From Pontibacter silvestris (lineage in GTDB: Bacteria; Bacteroidota; Bacteroidia; Cytophagales; Hymenobacteraceae): DNA of 64,000 bases. The translations under genes were made by a program, and so were the position numbers. Below are positions 43,995-53,321 of the stretch, in pieces; within the stretch, counting starts at the first letter, position 1; each line of letters opens with the position of its first letter. Where the stretch lies: positions 79,373 through 143,372 of the forward strand of contig NZ_JAJJWI010000014.1 of assembly GCF_020907275.1 (NCBI RefSeq), in the 5' to 3' direction. Under the pieces are notes generated by a model that saw only the letters and a program-made list of their open reading frames with translations, was not told the DNA's origin and did no database searches.

Positions 43995-45044
43995 ATGAAG
44001 ATCTCATTGCTATACCTATTTATACTTATCTCTGTATTTAAACTTACTATTGCACAGGCAAATCTTAAGCCGTTCACCTTCTCAGGTGAGAAAATCAAAG
44101 CAGGCACTAAACTGTCCCTTTTGATACCAGTAGTGAGCGGAGAAGATAGCACCGTTATACCTGTCACAGTCTTTCACGGTGCCAAAAAGGGCCCTGTACT
44201 AGGCATTACCGCTGGTGTTCATGGTTTGGAGTATGCTCCCATCATGGCTGCCCAGCAGCTACCGAACCATCTTGATCCTGCTAGAATGAGCGGCACCGTC
44301 ATTCTGGTGCACATGGCCAATGTGCCCGCTTTTCTGCAACGTTCACTGATGGTGAACCCTGTGGACGGCAAGAACCTGAACCGTGTCTTTCCTGGTAAGC
44401 CGCACGGAAGCCTGACGGAGCAATTAGCTTATGTTATTTCAAATGAGATAATTGCCCGCTGCGACTATTTTATAGATGTGCACGCGGGGGATGCCAACAA
44501 CGACCTGCGCCCATATTCGGGCTACTACAACTATTACGATATGCCAGCTGTCTCGGAAAAGGCGAGGCAGATGGCAGTGGCCCTGGGCTTTGACTTTATC
44601 GTGCAGTTTGGCAACCAACAGAGCCTGACGGAGGAATCCATTTACTGCTCCCGCGAGGCCACCAAACGCAACATTCCTGCCGTTGACATTGAGTGCGGCA
44701 GGAAGGGCATTGTGGAGGAAAAACCGGTGCTGCAGATTCAGCAAGCCCTGCTAAGTCTGATGCGCCACCTGCAGCTATTGGAAGGCAAGCCAGTCTTGGT
44801 AGCAAGTCCCGTTATGATCGCGCAACGCACTTCTGTTGAAAGCGAGCACGAAGGCTTTTTCTACAGTGACCTGACCAGCGGCGACTATGTGAGAAAGGGT
44901 ATGCGGCTGGGCTACATCACCGATTTGTTCGGCAACCATGTAGCCGATGTCATCTGCCCGACAGACGGTGTCATCCTCTACAAGACATTCAATCCTCCCA
45001 TCAAAAAAGGCGACGGTCTGTTTAGCATCGGGCACATCAACTAA
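43995..45044 (+). CDS. Exported succinylglutamate desuccinylase/aspartoacylase-family zinc enzyme
   Basis: The 349-residue product has a signal peptide (about 1-20, ending IAQA), then the zinc site: GVHGLEY (H..E pair, about 74-80) and the third ligand in FIDVHAGD (about 155-162). Glu in DIECGRKG (about 225-232) is in the usual place of the catalytic residue. Family enzymes cut amide bonds of N-acyl amino acids or related groups; the export signal here points to a periplasmic substrate. It stands 87 bp before the TonB receptor and in the same direction, so it may process what the receptor imports. Confidence 0.85.
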   Translation: MKISLLYLFILISVFKLTIAQANLKPFTFSGEKIKAGTKLSLLIPVVSGEDSTVIPVTVFHGAKKGPVLGITAGVHGLEYAPIMAAQQLPNHLDPARMSGTVILVHMANVPAFLQRSLMVNPVDGKNLNRVFPGKPHGSLTEQLAYVISNEIIARCDYFIDVHAGDANNDLRPYSGYYNYYDMPAVSEKARQMAVALGFDFIVQFGNQQSLTEESIYCSREATKRNIPAVDIECGRKGIVEEKPVLQIQQALLSLMRHLQLLEGKPVLVASPVMIAQRTSVESEHEGFFYSDLTSGDYVRKGMRLGYITDLFGNHVADVICPTDGVILYKTFNPPIKKGDGLFSIGHIN

Positions 45045-45131
45045 ATCAAAAAAAGAAAATAAACCTCCCATCGCAAGTTCATTATTGAAGGAATGAGCCT
45101 GGCAGCCTTATATACTAACTTTAAAATCTGT

Positions 45132-47564
45132 ATGATAAAATATTTATTTACGCTGCTGCTGGTATTCATCCAGTTTGCGGTACAGGCGCAAAATACTGGT
45201 GCCATAAGCGGCAAGGTAATCGCAAAGGGTGGGAACAGCCTGGAAGGAGTTTCCATCGTGCTCAAAGAAAATAGCCAGCGTACCATCACAGAACCAGATG
45301 GTAGCTTCAGAATCAGCGGGTTGGGCTATGGTGAGTTTACAGTTATTGCGCAGGGTTTGGGATACAATGTCGAAATCCTTCAGGTGGTGCTAAGCGAGGA
45401 AACCCCAACTGCATCAGTGAATTTTACATTGAGTGCCAGCACTAATGCTTTGCAGGAGGTGGAAGTGCTTGGCCGAAAAGAAACCACCTATAAGAGCGAC
45501 TACAGCTTTATAGGTACCAAAACAGCCAGTCTGGTGATAGACGTACCGCAGACGATCTCGTCGGTGACAAAAGAACTGATGGAAGATCAGCAGGCATTTA
45601 CATTGAATGATGTGGTGCAGAACATAGCAGGTGTAAACCAGTACTCCAGCTATGACGATCTGACGGTGCGCGGTTTTCGGAACGGTTACGAAAGCGGCTT
45701 TCGTCTGGTAAACGGATTGCTCTCGGGCTATAGCTATGGGAACGGTTTTTTTCGGGTGCCGCTTACAGCCAATCTCGAAAGGGTTGAGGTACTGAAAGGA
45801 CCAGGGGCTGCTCTTTTCGGCGATATCAACCCTGGCGGAACAATTAATATGGTAACGAAAAAGCCTCTGGAGGAAGCCCGTAAAGCAGTAAGTTTTTCTG
45901 TGGGGAGCTTCCAGACCATTCGCTCTACACTTGATTTTACTGGGGCACTGAACGAAGACAAGTCTGTGTTATACCGGCTAAATGTTGGCTACGAAAACAC
46001 CAAGACATTTCGCGATGTAAACGACCGCCAGTCGCTTATGATTGCGCCAACCGTTACTTTCAGGCCCACAGATAACACCACCATTAATGCTGAGTTAGTA
46101 TACAGCAGCTTTGATGGATACCTGGATCGTGGCTTACCGATACAGGGTGGCGATTTGTTTGCGCTGCCTTTTTCCTTTGCCGTGAATCAGCCGAACGACC
46201 ACTTCAGAGTGAAGGACCTGTCGCTCAATGCCTCGTTGAATCATAAAATTAATGAATGGCTGTCTTTTAACGCGGCCTATATGAAGTTTGCCTACTCTGA
46301 GGATATTAAAGAGCACCGCACCCTGAATACTTTTGCCGATGCCCCACTGAACACCGTCATGAACCTGCGTTATTTTGAGCGTTTGGCGAAGGAGTATACA
46401 GATAATCTTTCTGCCTATTTCTCGCTGAACCGCAACACTGGCAGTATCAGCCATAAAATTGTGTTAGGTGCCGATTACGTGAAGTTCGATACTGACAATA
46501 ACAGCACTATGTTTGAAGCCCGCCAGCAAATGATAAACGGTGAGGCGGTACCTTTAACGTTTGACCTGAAGAGCCCTGTGTATGAGATAAAGAACACAAT
46601 CAATTATATTCGGCGCCCACTGCCGCAATTCTTTATCGACTATATCAACAATGTGTACCACACCACAGGCCTTTACGTGCAGGACCAACTGGAGGTAACC
46701 AATCGACTTGGTTTGCTGCTTGGCCTGCGTTATGAGATGTTCCGTGATGAGCGGAATTACGGAGACGGGGAAGAGAACATACAGCAGAATGTGCTGCTGC
46801 CACGCATCGGGCTTACCTATTCGCTACTCGATAACCTGAACTACTTTGCCAGCTACAGCCAGGGCTTCAGGCCCATCAATCCGCAGTACATCAAGTACCC
46901 TGAGCGGTACGGCCGAAGCGAACCCTTCAGCAACGAAACCAGCTACCAAGTAGAAGCTGGGCTGAAAGGGGAATTCTTTCAGAAGGCTTTGTTTGCAATA
47001 CTTTCCCTTTATCAGATCGAGAAGCGAAATACCTTGGTGAATACTTTTCAGCTAACGGAGGAAGGGAATCCGATTTACAGGCAAAACGGCAGAACGCGCT
47101 CACAAGGGGTAGAATTGGAGCTAACAGGGAACATTTTGCCGAATTTAACCCTGAACGCTAATTACGCCTTTAACCATACAGAAGTATTAAATGCTGACTT
47201 GGATACTGAGAATGGCATGATGGCGGCCAACGCGCCAGAGCACTCAGCAGGTTTATGGACAAAGTATACGTTCACGGTACCCGCCTTGAGAGGAATAGGA
47301 GTGGCTGTTGGCGGTAACTATGTTAGCCGACGCAGAATGGAAGTGCAGGTAAACGCTGTGAACACAGGCGAATTGATTTGGGATTACTGGCCTGCTTATA
47401 CGGTGGTAAATGCAGCTTTATTTTACAACGTCAACAAGTTTAAGTTCAGCTTTAACCTGAATAATGTTTTGGACAGGCGCTACTTTGTCGGTGGCTATGA
47501 CTACTTCCGTGCCAGTCCGGGAGCACCAAGGAATTTTATGACCACAGTTGGCTATACTTTTTAA
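45132..47564 (+). CDS. TonB-dependent siderophore-type receptor
   Basis: This 810-residue outer-membrane receptor has a signal peptide (about 1-20), a carboxypeptidase-like beta-domain (about 23-105; GAISGKVIAKGGNSLEGVSI), a plug domain (about 125-245; VPQTISSVTKELMEDQQAFT, LERVEVLKGPGAALFGDINP) and a 22-strand barrel ending in FMTTVGYTF with a terminal Phe. The plug motif PQTISSVT and the GGTINMVTKKP block are typical of the siderophore receptor group (FhuA/FoxA). I chose the ATG at 45132 because the signal starts there. It uses proton-motive force via TonB. The ligand is unknown. Confidence 0.9.
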   Translation: MIKYLFTLLLVFIQFAVQAQNTGAISGKVIAKGGNSLEGVSIVLKENSQRTITEPDGSFRISGLGYGEFTVIAQGLGYNVEILQVVLSEETPTASVNFTLSASTNALQEVEVLGRKETTYKSDYSFIGTKTASLVIDVPQTISSVTKELMEDQQAFTLNDVVQNIAGVNQYSSYDDLTVRGFRNGYESGFRLVNGLLSGYSYGNGFFRVPLTANLERVEVLKGPGAALFGDINPGGTINMVTKKPLEEARKAVSFSVGSFQTIRSTLDFTGALNEDKSVLYRLNVGYENTKTFRDVNDRQSLMIAPTVTFRPTDNTTINAELVYSSFDGYLDRGLPIQGGDLFALPFSFAVNQPNDHFRVKDLSLNASLNHKINEWLSFNAAYMKFAYSEDIKEHRTLNTFADAPLNTVMNLRYFERLAKEYTDNLSAYFSLNRNTGSISHKIVLGADYVKFDTDNNSTMFEARQQMINGEAVPLTFDLKSPVYEIKNTINYIRRPLPQFFIDYINNVYHTTGLYVQDQLEVTNRLGLLLGLRYEMFRDERNYGDGEENIQQNVLLPRIGLTYSLLDNLNYFASYSQGFRPINPQYIKYPERYGRSEPFSNETSYQVEAGLKGEFFQKALFAILSLYQIEKRNTLVNTFQLTEEGNPIYRQNGRTRSQGVELELTGNILPNLTLNANYAFNHTEVLNADLDTENGMMAANAPEHSAGLWTKYTFTVPALRGIGVAVGGNYVSRRRMEVQVNAVNTGELIWDYWPAYTVVNAALFYNVNKFKFSFNLNNVLDRRYFVGGYDYFRASPGAPRNFMTTVGYTF

Positions 47565-47686
47565 TGATGCTCATAAAGAATAAGAATCGATAAGGATGTT
47601 CCCATTTAAAAGGGAACAAAAAAATGCGCAACATAGGCTATCGATGACTTCTGTTTAACCAGAATTAACTAAACCAAAAGTATCAT

Positions 47687-48397
47687 ATGGATATTATACT
47701 AGAAGCAAAAGGTCTCAGAAAAGAGTACCAGGATAAGCTGGCGCTGAAAGGTCTGAACCTGGAGATAGGGGCAGGGGAGATTTTCTGTCTGTTGGGCCAG
47801 AACGGCGCGGGCAAGTCAACTACTATCAATCTGTTCTTAGGCTTTATCAAACCAACATCAGGTGCGGCTTATATCAATGGAATAGAAGTAGCGGAGAATG
47901 TCACGAAGATAAAAGAGTCCCTGGCCTATATACCCGAGAACGTGATGCTGTACCCAAACCTGACGGGGCTGGAGAACCTGGCCCTTTTCAGCAGCCTTGC
48001 AGGCTTTGATTATTCTAAAGAGGAGTTGATGCATTACCTGTTAAACGCGGGTTTGCCAGCAGAAGCCATTAGCCGTAGGGTAGGGGGCTACTCAAAAGGG
48101 ATGCGTCAGAAAGTGGGCATTGCCATTGCGGTGGCCAAACATGCCAAAGTACTGCTGCTCGACGAGCCGACCTCTGGTCTTGACCCCAAAGCCAGTAATG
48201 AGTTTTCGGAACTGCTGATGCAGCTCAGCGGTGCGGGCACCGCCATCTTTATGGCCACACACGATATTTTTAGATCTAAGGAAATGGGTACCCGTGTAGG
48301 TATTATGCGCGAAGGTGAGCTTGTAGATGTATTGCCTGCTGCCGACCTGGAGGCGAATGAACTGGAGAAACTATACTTAAACTACATGCACATTTAA
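47687..48397 (+). CDS. ABC transporter ATP-binding protein
   Basis: This 236-residue ATPase has Walker A GQNGAGKST (about 38-46), signature GGYSKGMRQK (about 132-141), Walker B VLLLDEPTSGLD (about 154-165) and the switch His in MATHD. It belongs to the group that works with ABC-2-type permeases. The first permease starts after 1 bp, so the three genes are one operon with the receptor about 120 bp upstream. Confidence 0.92.
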   Translation: MDIILEAKGLRKEYQDKLALKGLNLEIGAGEIFCLLGQNGAGKSTTINLFLGFIKPTSGAAYINGIEVAENVTKIKESLAYIPENVMLYPNLTGLENLALFSSLAGFDYSKEELMHYLLNAGLPAEAISRRVGGYSKGMRQKVGIAIAVAKHAKVLLLDEPTSGLDPKASNEFSELLMQLSGAGTAIFMATHDIFRSKEMGTRVGIMREGELVDVLPAADLEANELEKLYLNYMHI

Positions 48398-48398
48398 C

Positions 48399-49820
48399 AT
48401 GGTAAGAAGCATCGCGAAAAAAGAATTCCTTTCCACTCTCCGAGACAGCCGTTTTATGGCATTGAGCATTATCGTGCTGTTGCTGTTGTTGGCCGCAACC
48501 ATCGTGGGGCTGCACAGTTACCAAACCCTTCAGGAAGAACGTACTATAGCGCAAGAGAAGGTGAATAATCAGTTTGCCAATTCCGCTGATCGCCACCCGC
48601 ACCGCATGGCGCACTACGGCTCTTATGCCTTCCGTCCAAAGTCGAGCATCAGTTTTCTGGATTTTGGAATTGATTCCTATACGGGTGCCTCTGTGTACAT
48701 GGAGGCGCACAGGCAAAACAGCGCCAACTTCAGCCAGGCACAGCAGTCTTCTTCGCTTATCCGCTTCGGAGAGATGACCGTGGCTTTTGTGCTGCAGATG
48801 CTCATTCCACTGCTTATTATTTTTCTTTGTTTCGGAGCCTTTACGCAGGAGAAGGAGACAGACACACTACAGATACTGCTGAGCCAGGGCGTATCGCTCC
48901 GGCAGGTGGCATGGGCCAAGATAGCAGGCTACAGTAAAGTAGTGGCGCTAGTCGTTGCACCTGCTTTGGTGCTGGCCAGCCTGTTGTTGTTTGGCAGAGG
49001 CGGCTTTGAAATGGAAGACGATTTGCTGGTTAGGCTTGTGCTGTTTATGCTGTTCTACCTGGTGTATTTTTTCATCTTTATAGTATTATCGGTAGTGGTG
49101 TCGGCACTGCACCAGCGCTCCAGTACGGCTTTGGTAACCCTGCTCGGCATCTGGATTCTCCTCTGCGTGATCACTCCTAAAGCAACTGCCAACCTGGGAG
49201 CTAATCTGTATACAACTCCAACTAAAGCGCAAATGGATGCGGACGTGCATGAGGAGGTGGCTAAGGGAATAGACGGGCACAACTCCAGCGATGCGCGTGC
49301 GGAGACCCTGAAGCAGGAGCTACTCAAGAAGTATAAGGTGGCTAAGCTGCAAGATCTGCCTGTGAATTTTGATGGGATCTTGATGGCCGTAGGAGAGGAG
49401 CATAGCAGCAAGGTGTATCAGGCACATTTCGATGATCTGACAGATATATTCAAAAAGCAGAACAGTATCTCAGAATATACAGGTCTGCTGAACCCTTATC
49501 TGGCTGTGCGCCATTTATCGATGGGTATGGCCGGTTCAGATTTCAGTCATTACATTCACTTCCAGAACATGGCAGAGCGGTACCGCTACAACCAATCACA
49601 GGAACTGAACCATATTCAGGCTACGCAACTAAAGTATGGCGACAAGGAAACTCGCCTGAGCAGCGACACCTGGAAGAACTTCAAACCTTTCGTGTATGAA
49701 ACGCCGCACGCCGGTTGGGCATTGGGTAACCACATGGTATCTCTTGTATCCCTGCTGCTTTGGTTGGTGCTGGTGTGCACCTTAGGACTCAGGCTGATTG
49801 ATAATACAAAAGTTGCATAA
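48399..49820 (+). CDS. ABC-2-type permease, DUF3526 type (first of two)
   Basis: This 473-residue membrane protein has an N-terminal helix (about 20-42), a long periplasmic stretch (about 45-130), then a group of helices (FVLQMLIPLLIIFLCFGAFT near 130-150 onward), a large loop (about 270-430) and a last helix. The QEKETDTLQILLSQGVSLRQ block after the second helix is the coupling sequence of this permease type. The fold is that of NosY/DUF3526 permeases. The pair with the next gene should form the channel with the ATPase; transported substance unknown. Confidence 0.85.
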   Translation: MVRSIAKKEFLSTLRDSRFMALSIIVLLLLLAATIVGLHSYQTLQEERTIAQEKVNNQFANSADRHPHRMAHYGSYAFRPKSSISFLDFGIDSYTGASVYMEAHRQNSANFSQAQQSSSLIRFGEMTVAFVLQMLIPLLIIFLCFGAFTQEKETDTLQILLSQGVSLRQVAWAKIAGYSKVVALVVAPALVLASLLLFGRGGFEMEDDLLVRLVLFMLFYLVYFFIFIVLSVVVSALHQRSSTALVTLLGIWILLCVITPKATANLGANLYTTPTKAQMDADVHEEVAKGIDGHNSSDARAETLKQELLKKYKVAKLQDLPVNFDGILMAVGEEHSSKVYQAHFDDLTDIFKKQNSISEYTGLLNPYLAVRHLSMGMAGSDFSHYIHFQNMAERYRYNQSQELNHIQATQLKYGDKETRLSSDTWKNFKPFVYETPHAGWALGNHMVSLVSLLLWLVLVCTLGLRLIDNTKVA

Positions 49821-49823
49821 GCG

Positions 49824-51206
49824 ATGAAAAAATTCTGGATACTGATAAATTTCGAATGGCTCAACTTCAAGGCTGATAAAGGGCTGCTGATACTTACCAC
49901 GCTGACGCTTTTCGCGGGCTTGTACGGCATTTACTACGGTACTACTGAAATAGAAAGACAGCGGGAAAATATAGCAGCGCTCGATGTGCTGACGGAGCAT
50001 AACGTAGAGGAGATGAAAGTAAAGTTTCCTGGTGAAGCGGATGCTGGAGATATTGGCTACTACCACTCCACCTTCGCCGTGAACCACCCCGACTCCTGGG
50101 CCAGTCTTTCCATGGGGCAGCGCGACGTGAACCCGTACTATATTAAGCTGCGCCTGCTGAACCTGCAGTCTCAGCTCTACGACACTGAGAATATTAATCC
50201 GCTAAAAGTGCTATCAGGAAACTTCGACCTGGCTTTTGTGCTGGTGTACCTGTTTCCGCTGCTCATCATAGGGCTATGCTTTAATATACTTTCGCTGGAG
50301 AAGGAGCAGGGAACTTTGCCTTTGCTGATGTCGCAGCCCATTAGCTTGCCGCTTGTAGTAGGAGCGAAGCTTACTTTCCGAGTCCTGATTGTGATGGGGC
50401 TGGCGCTGTTGCTGTCTATTATAGCCATGCTGTGGGAGCAGGTAAGTCCTGATGTGCGGGTGGCGCTTTGGCTGGGCGTGGTGGTGTTAAACACTTTGTT
50501 CTGGTTTGGTGTAGCTTTCCTGGTGGCGGCTTTGCAGAAGAATTCCGCATTTAGTGCCGTAACGTTACTGGGTGTTTGGCTGATGCTGACTATTATTATA
50601 CCTGCCCTGCTGAATGTATACGTGGCCATAAAGCAGCCAGTTCCGCAGGCGCTGGAACTGACTATTAAACAGCGTGAGGAAGTGCATGGCGGCTGGGATA
50701 AGCCGAAGCGTGAAACAATGAATAAATTATTTACCCTTTACCCGCAGTGGACTGATACTACTGAGATCCAGGGCCGCTTTGCCTGGCGTTGGTATTATGC
50801 ATTTCAGCATTTGGGAGATGTGGCGGTAGCCGATCTGGCAAGAGATTACCAGGAGAGCCTGCAGGCACGCCATCAGTTAGTAGAGCGTCTGAGCGTGTTG
50901 TCAGTGCCTGTCAATGTGCAGGGAGTTTTTAATGCCATGACTGGATCTGACCTGCCGTCGCACCTGGCTTTCCTGCAAAGCGCCACCCGTTACCATGGTG
51001 AGCTGCGGGAGTTTTATTACCCATTCCTGTTTAACCAGGTTGGTTTTACACATGCCGATTACGATAGGGAGCCAAGGCATACCTCCACCAGTTCTCCTGA
51101 TTTTACTACGGCTTATAGTGGGCTCGTAAAATTGTTCCTAAGTGTACTTCTGGTATATGTTGCAGGATTACTGCTTTTCAGAATGAAGGAGGCGATTGTG
51201 AAGTAA
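49824..51206 (+). CDS. ABC-2-type permease, DUF3526 type (second of two)
   Basis: This 460-residue paralogue of the preceding gene starts 3 bp after it. It has the same plan: N-terminal helix (about 20-38), periplasmic stretch, then helices from about 130 (FDLAFVLVYLFPLLIIGLCF), a LEKEQGTLPLLMSQPISLPL coupling block, a large extracytoplasmic loop and a last helix (about 430-452). Two unlike permeases side by side suggest a heterodimer. Confidence 0.85.
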   Translation: MKKFWILINFEWLNFKADKGLLILTTLTLFAGLYGIYYGTTEIERQRENIAALDVLTEHNVEEMKVKFPGEADAGDIGYYHSTFAVNHPDSWASLSMGQRDVNPYYIKLRLLNLQSQLYDTENINPLKVLSGNFDLAFVLVYLFPLLIIGLCFNILSLEKEQGTLPLLMSQPISLPLVVGAKLTFRVLIVMGLALLLSIIAMLWEQVSPDVRVALWLGVVVLNTLFWFGVAFLVAALQKNSAFSAVTLLGVWLMLTIIIPALLNVYVAIKQPVPQALELTIKQREEVHGGWDKPKRETMNKLFTLYPQWTDTTEIQGRFAWRWYYAFQHLGDVAVADLARDYQESLQARHQLVERLSVLSVPVNVQGVFNAMTGSDLPSHLAFLQSATRYHGELREFYYPFLFNQVGFTHADYDREPRHTSTSSPDFTTAYSGLVKLFLSVLLVYVAGLLLFRMKEAIVK

Positions 51207-51421
51207 GCTGCAAACAAATTTTAATGGTCTTTTTGCTCGCCTTAATCAGGGCTAATAAAAGATTCATTTGGTAAGTCCTTTAGCAACATCATTAGCTAGG
51301 ATACTGTGAATATAGGAAGTAAACTGAGGGCGTATTAATGGTTATAAATGCTTCATTACATTTCTTTATAAGAATGAATAAATTACTATCTACATCTTTT
51401 GTGGTGTAAACCTATTTTAAG

Positions 51422-51479
51422 ACATGTAAATTTAAACAAGAAGGAGCCAAACATGTAAATTTAAACAAGAAGGAGCCAA
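51422..51479. repeat. Perfect 29-bp tandem repeat, two copies
   Basis: A unit that starts acatgtaaatttaaacaaga and ends ggagccaa occurs at 51422-51450 and again, without a spacer, at 51451-51479. Both copies are identical, which suggests a recent duplication or selection for a double site. Confidence 0.9.
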
Positions 51480-51499
51480 ACTGACTCTTTCTTGTTTAA
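51461..51499. terminator. Hairpin overlapping the second repeat copy (15-bp stem)
   Basis: 51461-51475 pairs with 51485-51499 (15 bp with one G-T pair; loop ccaaactga). The first repeat copy can form the same left arm, so two alternative structures are possible. No T-run follows on the plus strand, so terminator function for the ABC operon is only possible. Confidence 0.45.
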
Positions 51500-51700
51500 G
51501 TCACAGTATATCAAAGAAAATCAGTTATAACATTCCAAAGTATTTTCTCTCGGGCTTCCGTTTGCCAACTAAAGTTTCTGATAATAATAACTTCACTCTT
51601 GATAACACCTCATAACCTGGAAGTAACAATATCTTAATCCTGACATTGCTTTCAGGTAACAGCTGGCTGCTTACTTTGTCTGCAAATTTATTCGGGTTAA

Positions 51701-52255
51701 ATGATATTAGCAGAAACATGGAAAAGCATTCAGAATGACTCTATGGAAGCCTTCCACAAGTTCTTCGATGAGCAATGGAAACGCTGCTTTTCCATATCTT
51801 ATAACCTGCTGCGTGACAAGGAACAGGCAGAAGACCTGGTGCAGGAGGTATTTATGGACTTGTGGATAAGGAGAAAAACTCTTATGATTCAGAATCCCGA
51901 AGCTTTCCTGACTCAGATGATTAAGAATAAAGCTTTCATCACGTTATCACGTACAAGCATACCTGTCCGAAATCTGGAACTACTAGAAAATCTGCATAAG
52001 GTATTGTCTCCCGAGGAGACTTATCTGCACGAGGAGTTACACCTCCAAATCAATCACATCGTCGATAAGTTACCGGACCGTTGTCGTGAAGTATTTATTC
52101 TAAGAAGATACGACGAGCTAAGTGTGAACGAAATTGCCACAAAGCTAGGCATGTCCATTCGCACTGTGGAGCATCACCTGTATCAGGCAACAAAGTTGTT
52201 GAAAAGCAATCTTAATCCGGTTATGTTATTATTAATAATTAACTGGTTGATTTAA
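51701..52255 (+). CDS. ECF sigma-70 factor, FecI type
   Basis: The 184-residue product has region 2 (FHKFFDEQWKRCFSISYNLL, then DKEQAEDLVQEVFMDLWIRR, about 19-65) and region 4 (LPDRCREVFILRRYDELSVN, then EIATKLGMSIRTVEHHLYQA, about 120-165). This is the layout of Bacteroidota sigma factors paired with FecR and a SusC-type receptor. The FecR gene follows after 69 bp and the SusC/SusD genes next, so it very likely drives them when the ligand is present. Confidence 0.9.
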   Translation: MILAETWKSIQNDSMEAFHKFFDEQWKRCFSISYNLLRDKEQAEDLVQEVFMDLWIRRKTLMIQNPEAFLTQMIKNKAFITLSRTSIPVRNLELLENLHKVLSPEETYLHEELHLQINHIVDKLPDRCREVFILRRYDELSVNEIATKLGMSIRTVEHHLYQATKLLKSNLNPVMLLLIINWLI

Positions 52256-52324
52256 CAAACAGATAAAGCCTTTTCACTAAGTGGAAATCCCAGTTTCTGA
52301 TACTTACTGGTGAAAGGCATTTAC

Positions 52325-53311
52325 ATGAACAAAGAACAGTACTGGAAGCAGGCTTTTTATAAATATTTGAAAGGTGAAGCTAGCCAAAGGGAAAGCAAAA
52401 CAATTGATAAGTTCTTTCTACACCTGAAGCAGGATAATGAAACTGTCTGGAAAGAGGTTGGGGAACCTGCTGAGGAAATCAGGAACCGAATTCAGCGAAA
52501 ATTAACTGTTCAGCCAGAAGCAGAAAAGCCTTTTCCAGCGTGGTACAGTGTTTTAACTATAAAGGTAGCTGCCAGTTTTTTGCTGGTACTGGGGCTGAGC
52601 TTCTTGTTTTATTTGGGCTTTAAAGGTAGTACATCAGCAAAAGTACAAACCAGTCAGTTTATCTCTGTTGTAGTTGCGCCAGGTGAACAAAAAGAAGTTG
52701 TGCTGCCCGATGGCTCACTGGTAAAGCTTAACAGCGACAGTGAACTGAAGTATAGCGCCAGCGATTTTAATCAGCAAGAGCGAAGGGTGTATCTAAATGG
52801 AGAAGCCTTTTTTAAGGTAAAGCAGGATACTATACATGCTTTTGTTGTCGAAACAAAAGGCCTAACCACCCGTGTGCTTGGCACCTCCTTTAACATCAAT
52901 ACACACGATAGGGAACATGCCGTAACAGTAGCTACAGGGCTAGTGGAAGTATGTGAAAAAATCACGGGCCAGTCTCAACATGTACTCTTATGTGCATCAG
53001 AAAAAGCCTGTTTTAATGAAACGGCCGGTAAGTTAGAAAAGCTACAGTACATAGCTGCGAACGACTATGCCTGGACAAACAGGTCACTTGTTTTTAATAA
53101 ACTGCCTATCGACAAAGCTATTGCCAAAATTGAGCGGTGGTACGGAGTGCAGATTACCTATGATGCCGGGTTATCTGAAAGAACGATAACAGCCCGTTAC
53201 GACAACGAACCACTGAAGCATGTGGTGCAGAGTGTGTGCTTTCTGCTTGATCTTACTTGTGAAAAAACAGCATCTGGCGAGTTAAAACTTCAACATCATC
53301 CTACTTTATAA
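52325..53311 (+). CDS. FecR-family anti-sigma factor
   Basis: This 328-residue membrane protein has a cytoplasmic N-terminal part (about 1-80) that would bind the sigma factor, one membrane helix (about 85-105; VAASFLLVLGLSFLFYLGF), and a periplasmic FecR domain (about 115-225; VVAPGEQKEVVLPDGSLVKL, LNSDSELKY, GEAFFKVK, TRVLGTSFNI) followed by the C-terminal domain that touches the receptor STN domain. I took the ATG at 52325 as the more family-like start; 52310 is possible. It passes the ligand signal from the receptor to the sigma factor. Confidence 0.9.
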   Translation: MNKEQYWKQAFYKYLKGEASQRESKTIDKFFLHLKQDNETVWKEVGEPAEEIRNRIQRKLTVQPEAEKPFPAWYSVLTIKVAASFLLVLGLSFLFYLGFKGSTSAKVQTSQFISVVVAPGEQKEVVLPDGSLVKLNSDSELKYSASDFNQQERRVYLNGEAFFKVKQDTIHAFVVETKGLTTRVLGTSFNINTHDREHAVTVATGLVEVCEKITGQSQHVLLCASEKACFNETAGKLEKLQYIAANDYAWTNRSLVFNKLPIDKAIAKIERWYGVQITYDAGLSERTITARYDNEPLKHVVQSVCFLLDLTCEKTASGELKLQHHPTL

Positions 53312-53321
53312 CCTATCAATC

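Larger units (their letters stand above)
51207..51700. other. Intergenic gap with tandem repeat and hairpin
   Basis: No gene is supported in this gap. It contains the 29-bp tandem repeat and the following hairpin, listed separately, and the promoter of the sigma-factor gene. Confidence 0.4.

Noticed and set aside
47598..47617. Hairpin gttccc/gggaac before the ABC operon as a terminator
   Set aside because: The stem is only 6 bp and is followed by an A-tract, not a T-tract, on the plus strand; it could at most act on the other strand.
51422..51479. Two-copy repeat as a CRISPR array
   Set aside because: The copies are adjacent with no spacer, and no cas gene is near.
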